Source: Dasyornis broadbenti (taxonomy: Eukaryota > Chordata > Aves > Passeriformes > Dasyornithidae). From it: 64,000 bases of DNA. Positions within the stretch are counted from its first letter, which is position 1. Each line of letters starts with the position of its first letter. The notes under the pieces are model-generated. The model did no database searches. It saw only the letters and a list, made by a program, of their open reading frames with translations, and was not told where the DNA came from. The position numbers and the translations under genes are program-made. The stretch covers positions 23,917 through 87,916 of the forward strand of contig VZRN01000638.1 of NCBI GenBank assembly GCA_013397935.1, read 5' to 3'. Positions 22,573-34,917 of this stretch are shown here, piece by piece.

Positions 22573-23047
22573 TCAGTTGTTTTGGGGACAAAGCAGCAAC
22601 GTGCGCTACAGTGAGGTAAATGCAGGGGTCTGGTTTCTACATTTCCCTCAGTTAGGGAATAAAAAAAAAAACCAACTGTGTGCCTTGCTGGGAAAAAAAT
22701 TTTCTTCCACAGCTCCTTGGGGGTCCCTTGTGCAACATCCAGCACACGGAGTGTCCTGGCTGTGCTGCCAGCAGTTGGCAACGCTGTGGTTTCACAATGG
22801 GGAAGGCTGTGGCAATCCCGAATTAAAATTCTGTTCTGCTCCTCTCCGCCTCTTTTTCCTCCTCACTTGTGCTGGTCCAGCTGTTTGTGATTCCACGTGG
22901 CACATGGGATTGGAGAAATGTATGGAAAAGTGACACAGCCAAGAGGGTAGAGCCCTGTAGGCTGAGTCAGCATCTGGGCTGTTAAACGTGGCACCGATCC
23001 TTTGAGTAAATGAAGTCACAGGGAGGATTTGTAAGGTGAAAAGCCAC

Positions 23048-23363
23048 ATGGAGCTGCTGGAGTGAGTGCAGAGGAGGCCACGGAGATGCTCCAAGGGTGG
23101 AGCCCCTCTGCTCTGGAGCCAGGCTGGGAGAGCTGGGGGTGTTCACCTGGAGAAGAGAAGGATCCAGGGAGACCTCAGAGCCCCTGCCAGGGCCTAAAGG
23201 GGCTCCAGGAGAGCTGGAGAGGGACTGGGGACAAGGGATGGAGGGACAGGACACAGGGAATGGCTTCCCACTGCCAGAGGGCAGGAATAGATGGAATTTT
23301 GGGAAGAAATTCTTCCCTGTGATGGTGGGGAGGCCCTGGCACAGGGTGCCCAGAGAAGCTGTG
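23048..23363 (+). repeat. CR1 LINE 3' fragment, sense, young subfamily, tail missing
   Basis: CTCTGGAGCCAGGCTGGGAG, then GGAGAGGGACTGGGGACAAG and GGAATGGCTTCCCACTGCCA to CAGAGAAGCTGTG, where it stops before the terminal block. Closely resembles the copies at 50478, 51661 and 55790. Confidence 0.92.
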
Positions 23364-24211
23364 AGCTGAAAGGGGAAGAGTGGGCACACCTCAATCCTTG
23401 CCACTGCCTCATTACAGAAACCTCAGGGATTGTCAGAGGAACTGAAGGCAGCTGCTCTACACAAGTCCCACACTGGGCGTGAGCCTTGTCCCCTGCAAAG
23501 CAGGCAACCAAAGGGACAGCACATCCCTGATGTGTCTCCAGGTGTCTTGAAAGTCTGGGAAGAGCCCCTTGCACTGAGCTCTCCAAGCACGGTGGGTGGT
23601 GAGGGTTTGCAGGTTCATCAGGGCAGAGGGGAGAGGAGGAGCCCCAAAACCCCGATGTGTGGGAGGGGGTGGGAGTGAGATCAAGCCTGAGGCTCTGGGA
23701 GAGGCTGCTACAGGAAGCTTTGAAGGAGCAGCACTTCTGAATGGGGATCCATGGGAAGGGAGAGGAAGAAGGCAGTGGGGGAGAGTGGGGAGAGTGATGA
23801 GAACACTCTTGGAGCCCCTGGAGCGATGGCACCGTGCTGCCCATGAGAGGAAGGGTGTTGGAACTTCTGCTTTCTTCCCCTTGATTTCCATTTCCAATAT
23901 TCCGCCATTAGCCCCTTTCTGAACTTCAGGCTGGCTTTTCATGTTTACAGTCTTTTGGATGTGGTTTTATATTAAAAAAAAAAAAAACAAAACAACAAAA
24001 ACCAAATCAGACAACAGACAAACCCACAAAACCTTAAACTCCAGGTAACACGGAAAATACAGAACATCCAAACTCCTCAGTAGTCTGTGACTCTCCCTCT
24101 CTCCCTGGAACACTTTTGGGGGCATCTGTTGACATGTATGGAGATCCTGTGAGCAGGACTGGAACAGAACGCACAAGGAAGCAGCGGACTCATTATCCAC
24201 AGAAGTATTCC

Positions 24212-24320
24212 AAAGATGTGTGGATGTGGCACTTGGGGCCATGGTTTAGTGGTGGCCTTGGCAGTGCTGGGAGAATGGTTGGATTTGATGATCTTAGGGG
24301 CTTTTCCAACTTAAATAATC
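24212..24320 (+). repeat. CR1 LINE 3' fragment, sense
   Basis: GGGGCCATGGTTTAGTGGTG, GGTTGGATTTGATGATCTTA and CTTTTCCAACTTAAATAATC. A different CR1 subfamily from the majority here. Confidence 0.88.
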
Positions 24321-24343
24321 AGAGGACACACACACAAGTGGGG

Positions 24344-24471
24344 TCATAGAAATCACAGAATGTCTTGAGCAAGAAGGGACAAGAGAGATCATCTGATTCC
24401 ACCCCTGCCATGGGCAGGGACACTTTCCACTATTCCAGGTTGCTCCAAACCCCATCCAACCTGACCTGGTG
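24344..24471 (-). repeat. CR1 LINE 3' fragment, antisense
   Basis: TCATAGAAATCACAGAATGTC, then CCCTGCCATGGGCAGGGACA and CCCATCCAACCTGACCTGG. It lies tail-to-tail with the sense copy just upstream. Confidence 0.88.
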
Positions 24472-25054
24472 AGCTCCAAGTCTGTGCTGACCACAGAGAG
24501 ATACCCAAGGTGTCTTTGCTGCCCACAGGGCTGTTCATCACGTGGGAGTGTTGGCCTCTGCTGTTGCTGGAATGAAACCTCCACACTGCTCAGACGCCAT
24601 CATCCCACTGGGGTGGAGTTTTCTCCTCTTCAGGATTTTCTGCCTTCCCACATTGATGTTTTTCCTCTTGTCCCCTTGAGCTGCTGCCTATCACATCTCG
24701 ACAATCCAGCCTCTGTCCTTACCTTGCTTATCTCGCAGGGCTCTGTGCTGTTTCTCACAAGCTGGCAGCCTCCTCAGCTCTGGGAGGGAGGTTTTCCAGC
24801 TGGGCTGTGTCCGGGAGGCCTTGGATTGCAGCTGAACCTGGAGGATCAGGCAGTTCAGGGCCAGCTCTGCTGGATGCTCCATTTTGCTGATTTTGTGCCA
24901 ATTTAGTGCTCCAGGTGCTTGGCTCGGTGTTGGAGGAGGGAACTGGTTTATGGAATCACTCCTGCTTCCCTGTCAGTCTGGGGGATTCTACACCATCCTG
25001 GCGTGATCCAGGTCTGGGAAAGAGCTTTACCTTGTGTCCAGGGAAGGGAACCAA

Positions 25055-25465
25055 GCTGGGGATGGGGCTGGAGCACCAGGAGCAGCTGAGGGAGCTGGGA
25101 AAGGGCTCAGCCTGGAGAAAAGGAGGCTCAGGGGGAACCTTGTGGCTCTGCACAACTCCTGACAGGAGGGGGCAGCCGGGGAGGGCCGAGCTCTGCTCCC
25201 AGGGAACAGGGACAGGATGAGAGGAAACTGCCTCAAGCTGTGCCAGGGAAGGTTCAGGCTGGACATCAGGTGGAATTGTTTTGTGGAACGGGTGGTCAGG
25301 CATTGCAAGGAGCAGCCCAGGGAGGTTTGGAGTCCCCATCCCCGGAGGTGTCCAAGGAAGGCCTGGACGTGGCACTCAGTGCTCTGGGCTGGGCACAAGG
25401 TGGGGGTAGGTCACAGGTTGAACTCGATGATCCTGGAGTTCTTTTCCAGCCTGAATAATTCTGAG
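25055..25465 (+). repeat. CR1 LINE 3' fragment, sense, about 410 bp
   Basis: CAGCTGAGGGAGCTGGGAAA, GGCTCAGCCTGGAGAAAAGG, CTGCACAACTCCTGACAGGA, then GTCCCCATCCCCGGAGGTGT to AACTCGATGATCCTGGAG. Same subfamily as the antisense copy in MTMR9 intron 7. Confidence 0.92.
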
Positions 25466-25788
25466 ATTGACATTGAGTCAAGTGTTCAGATACAGTAAAA
25501 CCAAGGGTGTTCCATGAACTGTCCTTCCTGTGCAGAAAAATCCCTTTTGCCCAACTGCACGTCTATGTCGGGGTTCTGGGAACAACATGATCTTTTCTTT
25601 TTTGCCTCTGCAGAATTCCAGGTGAGCTCTGTTTGCCCTCCCTGCAAGGCTGGATCCACAGTGCCCCTGTGAGAGCAGCCATGGAGCCATGCTGGAGGCT
25701 CTTCCTTTCCTTCCATTTGGTGCAGGATCCTCAGCCTGGAGCAGGGATTGCTGGGATCGTGATATGATGGAGGTCTGAGGTACACTGG

Positions 25789-25837
25789 CATGGAACCACA
25801 GGATGGTTAAGATTGGAAAGGACCACGGAAACCATTT
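25789..25837 (-). repeat. CR1 tail remnant, antisense
   Basis: CATGGAACCACAGGATGGTT and GATTGGAAAGGACC, directly followed by a sense copy, so two insertions meet here. Confidence 0.65.
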
Positions 25838-26053
25838 CACTGTAAGAAATCCTTCCCTGTGAGGGGGGTGAGGCCCTGGCACAGGGGGCCCAGAGAAGCT
25901 GTGGCTGCCCCTGGATCCCTGGAAGTGTCCCAGGCCAGGTTGGATGGGGCTTGGAGCAGCCTGGGATAGTGGAAGGTGTCCCTGCCCATGGCAGGGGTGG
26001 GACTGGGTGATCTTTAAGGTCCTGTCCAACCCAAACCATTCCATGATTCCATG
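25838..26053 (+). repeat. CR1 LINE 3' fragment, sense
   Basis: AAATCCTTCCCTGTGAGGGG, GAGGCCCTGGCACAGGGGGC, GGTTGGATGGGGCTTGGAGC to CAACCCAAACCATTCCATG. Confidence 0.92.
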
Positions 26054-27002
26054 TAGTCCAACCTGGCTGCTGGTGGCTTTGAGACACCACGTGGGATCCA
26101 ATGACGTTTTCATTTGACCCTTTTCTGGAAGCTCCTGCTCAGTCTCTAGCAGATGGATCAGTTCTGCTGACTCTCCCACAGCTTTGCCTCCCCAGGGACT
26201 TTAAATGCAGATTTTTTTTCCAGGCTCTGCAGTGGAACAAGAGGGGATTTTGTGTTTCTTTTCCTCCTGGAGCTTTCCCTCTTTTCAAGAGACATCTGCT
26301 CTGGTCAATGGTACTTAACAGGCCTTTCAAACTCAATTAGGCACTCGAGAGCCAGGAGCTGCAAGCACTCAGCTTCCCCAGCCAGCAAAGGATTTTCCCC
26401 TCAGCGGCTCCTGTAATACCACGATTTTCCAAGATTTCCACACTCTGCGAGCTGAGCTTTTAATAACTGGCCATTTGTTAGTGTCTGGAATCCTTGGAAA
26501 TAATGGCCAGTCCAGCTTTGTTTGCTCTTTGAACAATTTCATTCAGCACTTTTTAAGATGGAGAAAAATGAAACTGAAAAAAAAAAAAAAAAAATCAGTC
26601 TCTGCCCCAACCCTGAACTGATTCAAATCTTACATCCACAAATGCCAGGGATTTTTTTTCTGGCAGGCTTGACAACAAAACCATTCCTCTGCATTTGAAA
26701 CAGTGAAAGCTGAGTGTGTTTCCCCTTTGTCGAGGTGCATCTCAGGGCACAGGGGTTTTCGTAGGGTCTCCTCCTGCCCCGGAGCTGTGCCCGCGTCCTG
26801 CCCAGCCAGGCAGCAGGGATGTGATTAATCGCTGTCAGATGTGCTTGGCTCAGCCTCTGATCTCCGGGCAGGGGAGATCTCTGTGTGTGCACTGCAGGGT
26901 TAGATTTTGCTTAGCAGAGCTCTGCGAAAGGTTTTCCCCTCTCAGGAAATTGCTTTAATGTTCATCTTCGTCCTGAATGAAAATGATGACCTAATATAAA
27001 TC

Positions 27003-27060
27003 TTTTTTTTTTTTTTTTTTTTTTTGTTTTTTTTTTTTTTTTTGTATGACTTTTTTTTTT
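27003..27060. repeat. Poly-T pair
   Basis: A 23-base T run, one G, a 17-base T run, then a third T run after GTATGAC. There is no recognisable retroposon body on either side. Confidence 0.85.
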
Positions 27061-27367
27061 CCTTGATTTAGTTAAGCTCCTCAGAGTGTTTCCTGTGCCT
27101 TTAACAAAAGCATTTTAATATTTCAGGATTCCTTTTTGGGCTGCTGAGCTAAAGGTTCCAGCTCAGTGAGCTGTGTGCTCAGAGGGGCCTGGGATATTTT
27201 ATGTGTCACATTTCCACGCTCTGGGCTCCTTCCCAGGAGCTTCCAGGGGACACTGAGCTGAGCTGGCTCCATGCAGGCGTGTAAGGGGGACCAGACCAGC
27301 ACCTCCACGCTTGGTCTCCAGCATCCATAATCCATGGATATTAAAGGAGAGAGTGTAGGGAATGGGA

Positions 27368-27462
27368 TCAGAGCAACCTGGTCTAGTGGAAGGTGTCCCT
27401 GCCCACGCGTGGAACAAGATGAGCTTTAAGGTCCTTTCCAACTCAAACCATTCTAGGATTCC
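27368..27462 (+). repeat. Short CR1 3' fragment, sense
   Basis: GAGCAACCTGGTCTAGTGGA, GGTGTCCCTGCCCACGCGTG and GGTCCTTTCCAACTCAAACC. Confidence 0.85.
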
Positions 27463-27830
27463 AGGGATTTCCCAGACTCCAGCGATTTCTGCTTTTGATT
27501 TAAGATAGATTTATTTAGGCAAAGCCCCCTTTTTTCCCCCAAGGACAGTTTTTTCTTTGCTGAGATTGCTCTTTTTGCAGATGGAAAATTCCCAACCTGC
27601 TTGAGTTCGCAAGCTCTGGCTTTCAGCTAAAGCAGATGCTGACGTGTGTTTATATCCTGCTCCAACAAAAAGCTGGGGATAAATCAGGAGCTGAAGGCAG
27701 GAGGCTTCCCCATTCCAAGAGTCCTCAAATTGCCAGTGGGGGTGTGGGTGGAAAAATGTCAATTACAGTTCAGTCTGCAGGAATACGACAGCAAAATGCT
27801 ACGAAATATAATTCCAGCTCTCTCACTTGT

Positions 27831-28050
27831 CCTGCAGGGGACTTCACTGTAAATTCAGGGAGAATTTCTACACTGGAGGGGTTGTCAGGCATTGGAAGGG
27901 GCTGGTCAGGGAGATTTGGAGTCCCCATTCCTGGAGGTGTCCAAGGAATGCCTGGATGTGGCACTCAATGCTCTGGGCTGGTGACAAGGTGGGGATTGGT
28001 CACAGGTTGGACTTGATGGTCTCAAAGATCTTTTCGAACCTTAATGACTG
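27831..28050 (+). repeat. CR1 LINE 3' fragment, sense
   Basis: GGTTGTCAGGCATTGGAAGG, GTCCCCATTCCTGGAGGTGT, GGTTGGACTTGATGGTCTCA and TTTTCGAACCTTAATGAC. Confidence 0.88.
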
Positions 28051-28756
28051 CATGAAATGAAGAAAGATCCAGAAAAGGTGACCCCCAGCACCCACTGCCT
28101 GAGAAATGGCGTGTGAGAAGGAGTAAATAAGCTGCCTGTATTTCAAGCAGAGGACTATTAAACTTTGAGAGCAAAGCCTGTAGCCTCATCACACTAAATT
28201 ACAGGAATTATCTAATAACACTGGATGGAAAATGGAGTTCTCAAAAGCCTTTGCCCCTCTCCCTGGCTGTAACATGATGCCTTATTCCCTTCTAGCAAAG
28301 GCAAGGAATTCTTAAGCTGATTTTTCAGTCCTGCTGTAGCTGCTCCTCTCCTGCACAGCTGTGAGAGGCTGTGGGAAAGGTGCTGCCTGTTCCTGGAGGC
28401 ATCCAGAATGCTCCCAGCACTTGATAAATGACTTTACAGCTGTGCCTGCGGCTCTGTTTTGCAGAGGTGGCCAGTTTAGATTTCATTTTAAATGCATCTC
28501 AACATCTCTGTTCCCAGATTTCCCCCCGAGGTCTTCTGCTAAAAGTCAGCTTTATTTCAGTGTGAGTTTTGAGGTTAATTGAACAAAGCACTTGGGGGAT
28601 AAGAGGCTTAGGTCTGTGAGACCTCGCAGATTTCATGGAAGGCATGGATGTGCTTTTTAGCAGGCTTTTCTCACCTTGGATCATAACACTCTGCAAGCCC
28701 AATGAAATCCAGTGGTTCCCTGCACCGTTAGGAATTACAGACTTCCAGTACTTAAA

Positions 28757-29074
28757 GGAGGACCCTAGAAGGGTGGAGAGGGACTTCCACAAGGGCATGG
28801 AGTGATAGAGGAAAAAAGGGAATGGTCGTAAAATGAAAGAAGGGAGATTTAGATGAGATATTGGGGGGAAACATCTTGGCTGTGAGGGTGGGGAAGCCCT
28901 GGCACAATTTTCCCAGAGAAGCTGTGGCTGCCCCTGGATCCCTTGCAAGTTCCAAGGCCAGGTTGGATGGGGCTTGGAGCAGCCTGGGATAGTGGAAGTT
29001 GTCCCTGCCCATGGCAGGGGATGGAACTGGATGGGTTTTAAGGTCTCTTCCAACCCAAACCGTTCTGTGATTCC
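28757..29074 (+). repeat. CR1 LINE 3' fragment, sense
   Basis: From GGAGAGGGACTTCCACAAGG through GATTTAGATGAGATATTGGG and GAGAAGCTGTGGCTGCCCCT to CCAACCCAAACCGTTCTGTG. Confidence 0.92.
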
Positions 29075-29418
29075 CCACGGAGCAGTTGTGCCTCTATTCC
29101 CACATCTGCCAAGTCACACATTTTGCAGGGATTGAGCCCCTGACAGGGAAGTTTTATATGGTGTTGTCAGATGAAACCTGAATCCTCTTCCTAAACTTTA
29201 TTCTCCAAAGTCTCACTAACAAATGTGATCAGTAAAGAGAGCTGGGAAAGTGGCTTTTCAGTGATCACAGCATTTTCCTTCTCTGCCTTGTTCCTGGCAG
29301 ACAACGAACCTGATGAATGGCACATCCATTTCCCAGGGAATTCTTTTCTGAGTATTCAGTGTTTCAAGGTAGATTCCTGGTGTTCAACAAGTTTCCATCT
29401 CTTGGGCAGATGGAGGTG

Positions 29419-29461
29419 AATCACAGAATATCCCACAAGGATCCCTGAAGTCCAATTCCAA
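29419..29461 (-). repeat. Possible CR1 tail remnant, antisense
   Basis: AATCACAGAATATCCCACAA followed by AGTCCAATTCC resembles the tail of another CR1 subfamily. Short and diverged. Confidence 0.45.
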
Positions 29462-30090
29462 AGAAGGGTGGTGATTTTCCATTGTTCCTTGTGGTTTGTC
29501 ATAAACGTGGTGTGAGGCTTTGTCTGGATTTTTAAACAGTTTGGTTTTCACAGCGTACATTCCTAAACTCTTACTTTGCAACATCTGCTCACCTCAGAGA
29601 CCTGAACGAGCTTGTTTCCACACGGGTTTGTGTGGTTCAGAAGGACACAGACCTTTGGGAAAGCAGCCCATGATTTCCTGGGCAGGGAAGGCCTACAGGG
29701 AACGAACTCTGTCCTGCTGGCCTGAGAGTGTTTGAAGGGCTGCTCCTGCTTAGCCTGGTAACTCATCCTTGTCATTAGCTGCACTAATTATGCACCTTGT
29801 TTCCACAGCCTGCTTGAAATGAATCCCTGTGTGCAAACTTGTGCTGTCAGGGCCAGCAAAGAAGGAAGCAAAATGGGTTCTCTTTACACTCCAGACACGA
29901 CAGTGAATCCAGTTCTGCAAAAGCAGCTGCTGAGGGTTTATGACATTTCCTTTCTGCCATAGGATGAATGTTTTTGGCCTTGATGACCAAGCTGTGAAGG
30001 GCAGAAAGATTCCTTGGGTTCTTTCTGCTCAGAGACTTCCATGTGGTTTTCCCAATGTGCTGTAGGAGCTCTGTTGGAAAACTGGGAAAT

Positions 30091-30200
30091 CATCACAGAC
30101 TGGTTTGGGTTGGAGGGACCTCAAAGCTCATCCAGATCCACCCCCTGCCATGGGCAGGGACATTTCCCAGGTTGCTCAGAGCCCCATCCAACCTGGCCTT
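30091..30200 (-). repeat. CR1 LINE 3' fragment, antisense
   Basis: ATCACAGACTGGTTTGGGTT, CCCCTGCCATGGGCAGGGAC and GCCCCATCCAACCTGGCCTT, with a short internal deletion. Confidence 0.9.
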
Positions 30201-31089
30201 GTCAGCAAAAGAGACGTGAAAGTCATTTTAAATTACAGCACTGCCCCTTGTGAGCTCCCTGTACCCACTCCGAGGTGTGAAATCGCTTCTTAAGGGCAAG
30301 TGACAACTGCTGTGTTTTCTTCAGCAGTGCTGCGGCCTCTCTGCAGGCACACGTTCATGAAGGGTGTGACTTAGGGCCTGATTTTTCCCTCAGAAATCCC
30401 TCCTGTCCCTCAATGGTCTCAAACAGCTTTTATATTTGGGATGCATCCTTCATCCATTCTGTTTGCTGAGATGTGAAGCTGCAAGGCAGTGGATGAATGG
30501 GTAATGCAGGAAAGCCATCAGGGAACAAAGGAAGCTTTTCCTTCCCCAAAATATCTGTATCTATCTGGGGTCTAGGAATTCCTCCTGGCTGGTTGCCCTG
30601 CAGGCTGGGGCTTCTTGAAGATTGTGTAACTCTCAGAACTTGCATCGGTGCCCTTTTTTGAACATTCCCAGGATAAACAACTCATTATTTTATGTGTTTA
30701 TTGGAGAGGCAGCAAGCAAAGGTGAGAGACCCAGGTGCTAAATCTGAAGAGAGGAGGTTGCAGAGCCTCTCTCTGCCCTGAGACAGGATCCACTGAACTC
30801 ACATTTGGTTCTTACCCAACCTGCTCTTAAATCTCTCAGCAATACAAACTGCTCCTCCCCAAGGGATCTTTTCCAGGAATTCCTTACAGCTAAAGGACTG
30901 CCCTACTGGAGCACCTGCCTTCAAAATCAATATATTTGGGGGGTTTTGTTGTTGTGTTGGTGCTTTGTGCTGTAAGATTTGCCCCTCCTGCTCTTCACAG
31001 GTCTGTTTTCTTCCCCTTTTCCCAGGTTTTGGATAATTTTTGTTGCTGTGGATGGTCCTTAATTGTGCATCATCTCTCTTTAATGGCTG

Positions 31090-31193
31090 GATGGACACTC
31101 AGTGCTGTGGTCTCATTGACAAGGTGGTGATGGGTCAAAGGTTGGATTCGATGATCTTGGAGGTCTTTTCCAGCCTTAATGATTCTGTGATTG
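31090..31193 (+). repeat. Short CR1 3' fragment, sense
   Basis: GGATGGACACTCAGTGCTGT, GGTTGGATTCGATGATCTTG and CAGCCTTAATGATTCTGTGA. Confidence 0.85.
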
Positions 31194-31710
31194 TCAAACC
31201 AACCACTATGAGGGTGGAAATCAGAATTGGGGATATAAAAAAGCCCCAGATCCTTTGTCTGCCATCAGTGCATTAGCAGTATTGGGGTGTCTCCTGAGGG
31301 GAGATCCTTGCAGGATTGTGACCATCCCGTAGTCACCAAAAAAAAAAAAGTTAATTTTAAGAAAGCAGCAATGCAGAAGCATCTGTGGGACACTGGGGGT
31401 TTGATCCTGGTCCATTACGGTGCAAGATGCCAAATTGTCCCTTTGCACAGGGAAATGTGGCTGCAGCCACTGCTGTCCCCAAGCTGTGAGCACCTGTAGG
31501 AGTCAAGCCTGCTGAGAGGCTCCTTTCAGGCAGGGATCTCACACCCAGTGTGGAAGATGCCATCAACAAAGCCTTCCCTCCTCCCCAGCCTACCTGGAGG
31601 GGGAACACCTGTGTTTTCCCTTTGCAGGAGCTCACAGGGAGGGGAATGATGCCAGGAGAATGTGTTTAAAAACAAGGCATCTGTGGCTCACACAGTGCTT
31701 TCACTCCTCA

Positions 31711-31753
31711 TTAAAAAACAAAACAAAACAAAAAAAAACACCAAAAAAACCAG
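31711..31753. repeat. A-rich low-complexity run
   Basis: Repeated AAAAC blocks interrupted by single C bases. No retroposon body could be attached to it. Confidence 0.7.
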
Positions 31754-32364
31754 ACAAGGCAAATCTAATTGAACCAAAGATCATCAGGCTCATTCTTTTA
31801 ATTAAAAAGAATGACTTCTAAACAAAATCTTCCCTTTTTTCCTTCTCCAAGGAGGCAGCAATGCAGTGTGACACACGTTTGGGTGCGAAAGCGATGCTTT
31901 CACTCACAGAGGGAAGATGAGAGCTGACTGTGATCAGTGTGAGGCTGTCCTGTGCTGCCAACACGATGTGACACCTCCCCGTGTCCAGGCACAGCCTGTG
32001 TCACATCTGCTGGGCATGATGAGCGTCAGGGTCAAACCAGTTCAGCACCACAGGGAGAAGATGTTCTTTCTTTTCACGTCCTGTGTGGCTGCGCTGTCAC
32101 CAAGGCCGAGCTCAGTCTCCCTCCTTGGTGACTCTTCGTGGCTGCCGTGGCACATGTGGACACAGCAGGAGATTCCATCAGGAGCTGGCACTTTCCTCAG
32201 GTCTGAGAGACAGAGGGCCACATAAAATCCAAGCAAAATTTCACTTCCTTACTAATCTGCCTCTGGGCAGTGGCAAAGGCTTGTGGAAAAACCACAGGAA
32301 AATAACCTGGTAGAGATTTGCAGGCCCCACTTGTAGTGGGGAAGTGGGAGAGGAGCTCTTCATT

Positions 32365-32642
32365 GGGAATTGTAGGGATAGGACAAGGAGTAAAGGGGTC
32401 AAAATGAAAGAGGGAAAATTTAGGTGAGATGTATGGGGAGGAATATTCCCTGTGAGAGTGGTGAGGCTCTAGCCCAGGCTGCCCAGAGAAGCTGTGGCTG
32501 CCCCTGGATCTCTGAAAGTGTCTGAGGCCAGGTTGGACAGGGCTTGGAGCCACCTGGGATAGTGGAAGGTGTCCCATCCTGTTTAAGGGGTGGAACAAGA
32601 TCTCCAGGGTCCCTTCCCGCCTAAACCATTCCATGATTCTAC
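32365..32642 (+). repeat. CR1 LINE 3' fragment, sense
   Basis: GAGGAATATTCCCTGTGAGA, GCTGCCCAGAGAAGCTGTGG, GGTTGGACAGGGCTTGGAGC to AAACCATTCCATGATTCTAC. Confidence 0.9.
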
Positions 32643-32784
32643 GAACTGTGGTGGATCCCTGCCCTTCTCAAGTGAATGTAGCTCAGTGGGGCTCTCTAGG
32701 TTCACCCAAGTGAGTGCTCTGGTCCAGGAAATATCTGCTGCCACTTTTCCTGTGTGGCCTGGAAGCAGTTTCCTGCAGGAAACC

Positions 32785-32958
32785 TCCAGCTGTTCCCTCT
32801 GGGAAAAAGTTCTTCCTCAAGTTCAGCTGGAATTTCCCGGGCATCAGCCCCTGCTTGTTCCTCCTGTGCCATTGCTGGGCCCCACAGAGCAGGGCCTGGG
32901 CCCTGCTCTGAGTCCTCCCTGCACACAGGGACAGACAGGGATGAGGTCCCCTCAGGAA
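32785..32958 (-). repeat. CR1 fragment of the 36.1 kb subfamily, antisense
   Basis: Reads as the reverse complement of part of the element at 36107-36472: AAAAAGTTCTTCCTC, CTCCTGTGCCATTGCTGGGC, GCAGGGCCTGGGCCCTGCTC and GGGATGAGGTCCCCTCAG. Confidence 0.8.
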
Positions 32959-34360
32959 TACATAAAGTATTGGATATTCGCCTTTCTACGTGAAGGAAGA
33001 TGAAAAAGCAAAAGCTGGAAGTTGATTTGTCTCCCACTGTGAACAGTTTAGGGCCTGTTTATGGGCAGAAATTGAGATGGAAAGACCATTATTTGCAGAA
33101 CACCGTGAAATTCAACAGACTTCAGGAAAGATAGGCAGGGTTTCAAAAAAAGTGTTTAAATGTGAACTCCATGTCAAAGGAGGAGGTTGGTTTGCCTTCA
33201 GCAGCACCTTCAAATACAAAGTACTGCTGTGAGGGAGGGTAAACATGACTCAAGCACAAGTAATTTTTAAAACAGAGGCTGATAAGCTCAACACCACACA
33301 AAAATGACTCCGTTGTGTGAATAACAATCAAGCGGGTCCAGCAAACAGAAATGATCCGTGCTTTACAAATATAATTACTGCACTTGGCTCCCTCATGGCT
33401 CAGTGCTCTGCTTATAATAAACGGCCTTGAACACCAGCATTTTTATAGAGAGTGGTTCGTTTGCAGGGCTCTGTGAGCTCCTCCTCTGCTCCTTGCTGTG
33501 CTGAGGCAGGAATTGCTCATCACTCAGGGAGCCCAACTCAGAACATAAAAGAAACCCCAGCAAATCAAGACAAGACCATCCTAATCCTGCTCCTTTCCAA
33601 CAGCAGCTTTTTCCGCACAGTGCTCTCCCAGGCTCTGGGATCTACAGCTGAAGGACTTTCTGATCCAGGCACTGCCCCTGCACATTCAGGGTATTTACAG
33701 ACTTTCATCATTAATGTTTTTCTCCTCCACAAACACATCGTGCTTTAGAAACTCAGGTAAGCTTGTGCCATCCACACTGGATAATATCCCTGCTCTATCT
33801 GTAATTTTGTGCCCTCTAATTACATGTAGCTATGCTGTTACATAACAATCCCAACATGCCAGCCAAGGGGTGGAATTCATAAGCAGGAGGGAATGGGGAA
33901 AAAAAAAAAGGGCTTATAAACACCTCTGTGGCAAGATAATCTTATCTCAAAGCCTTTGTTCTTCAAGATTGCTCAGGGAGTTAATGTTTGTGGTTGTGAA
34001 AGATAGATGTGTTTGGAATAAGGGAAAAAAAAAAGTAATAACGTATTTGCTGGAGGTACAGCTCAGCAGAAGGAATGCAGAGGAGAAGGATCTGGAAGCT
34101 CTTTGTACAAATGTTGCTGGGAATGAGAAGACTTTTCAGGATCAAATCAGGGAAAGGAGGATTCGATCAGCTTCTGTCTGAAAAGTTGCTGTGGTCCATC
34201 AAATCAATGGTTCATTAAACACGGAATTCTGTTTGCCAACACCTTGGCACTTTGTCCTTCAGAGGACATCCCACTGATCCCCAGACTCTTAGTGTTCCCC
34301 TGAGAAAGACAAAAATGCACAAGCCTCCCCTGTAGGCCTCCCCAGAAACAGCAGGAGAAC

Positions 34361-34417
34361 CTGGATGGTCTTTAAGGTCCCTTCCCACTCCAACCACTCC
34401 AAGATTCTAGGATTCTA
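34361..34417 (+). repeat. CR1 tail remnant, sense
   Basis: GATGGTCTTTAAGGTCCCTT, CCACTCCAACCACTCC and AGGATTCT. Confidence 0.65.
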
Positions 34418-34774
34418 CTTTTGGTTTTAGGAGTGGGATTCCCACATCGAGCCCTTCTTCTGAAGCTGCAAAACCCCATCACACCAGGACACTGCTTGGA
34501 GATTTAGGAAGTGTGACATGGAATCAGATTTAACTCCAAATACTTGGCACAAACTGCTCCAGGCTCTCTAATCCCTCCTGGTTGCTCATTAAGAACTTCT
34601 TTAAGAACTTCCTGCTCCACACAGCTTTACTGGATGTCTAAGAAATCAGGCAGTGCCTGGAGTACACCAAACCATGATGTGTTTCCAGATTTCTGCAGTT
34701 TGGGCCAAGGCCCCTCTTCTGAAGGATTCTTGGCCTGGAAATTTGCAACTTTGTCCTTGCTGCCTCCATACAGT

Positions 34775-34917
34775 GTTGGGATGGAAGGGACATTAAAGCT
34801 TATCCAGTTCCAACCTCCTGTCATGGGCAGGGACACCTTCCATGATCCCAGGTTGCTCTAAGCCTTGTCCAGCCTGGCCTTGGACACTTCCAGCTATCCA
34901 GGGGCAGCCACAGCCTC
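34775..34917 (-). repeat. CR1 LINE 3' fragment, antisense
   Basis: GGATGGAAGGGACATTAAAG, CCTGTCATGGGCAGGGACAC, CCTGGCCTTGGACACTTCCA and GGGGCAGCCACAGCC. Confidence 0.88.

Noticed and set aside
23194..23844. 216-residue minus-strand open frame
   Set aside because: It reads through the antisense side of the CR1 at 23048-23363 and adjoining unique sequence. It has no family resemblance and no splice-site support.
23972..24002. A-rich run as the tail of a processed pseudogene
   Set aside because: No gene-like body or target-site duplication was found beside it; the same holds for the runs at 26578, 31711 and 57111.
25478..26179. 233-residue minus-strand open frame
   Set aside because: Its middle is CR1 read in reverse (blocks such as CHGQGHLPLSQAAPSP recur in many copies), so it is not a gene.
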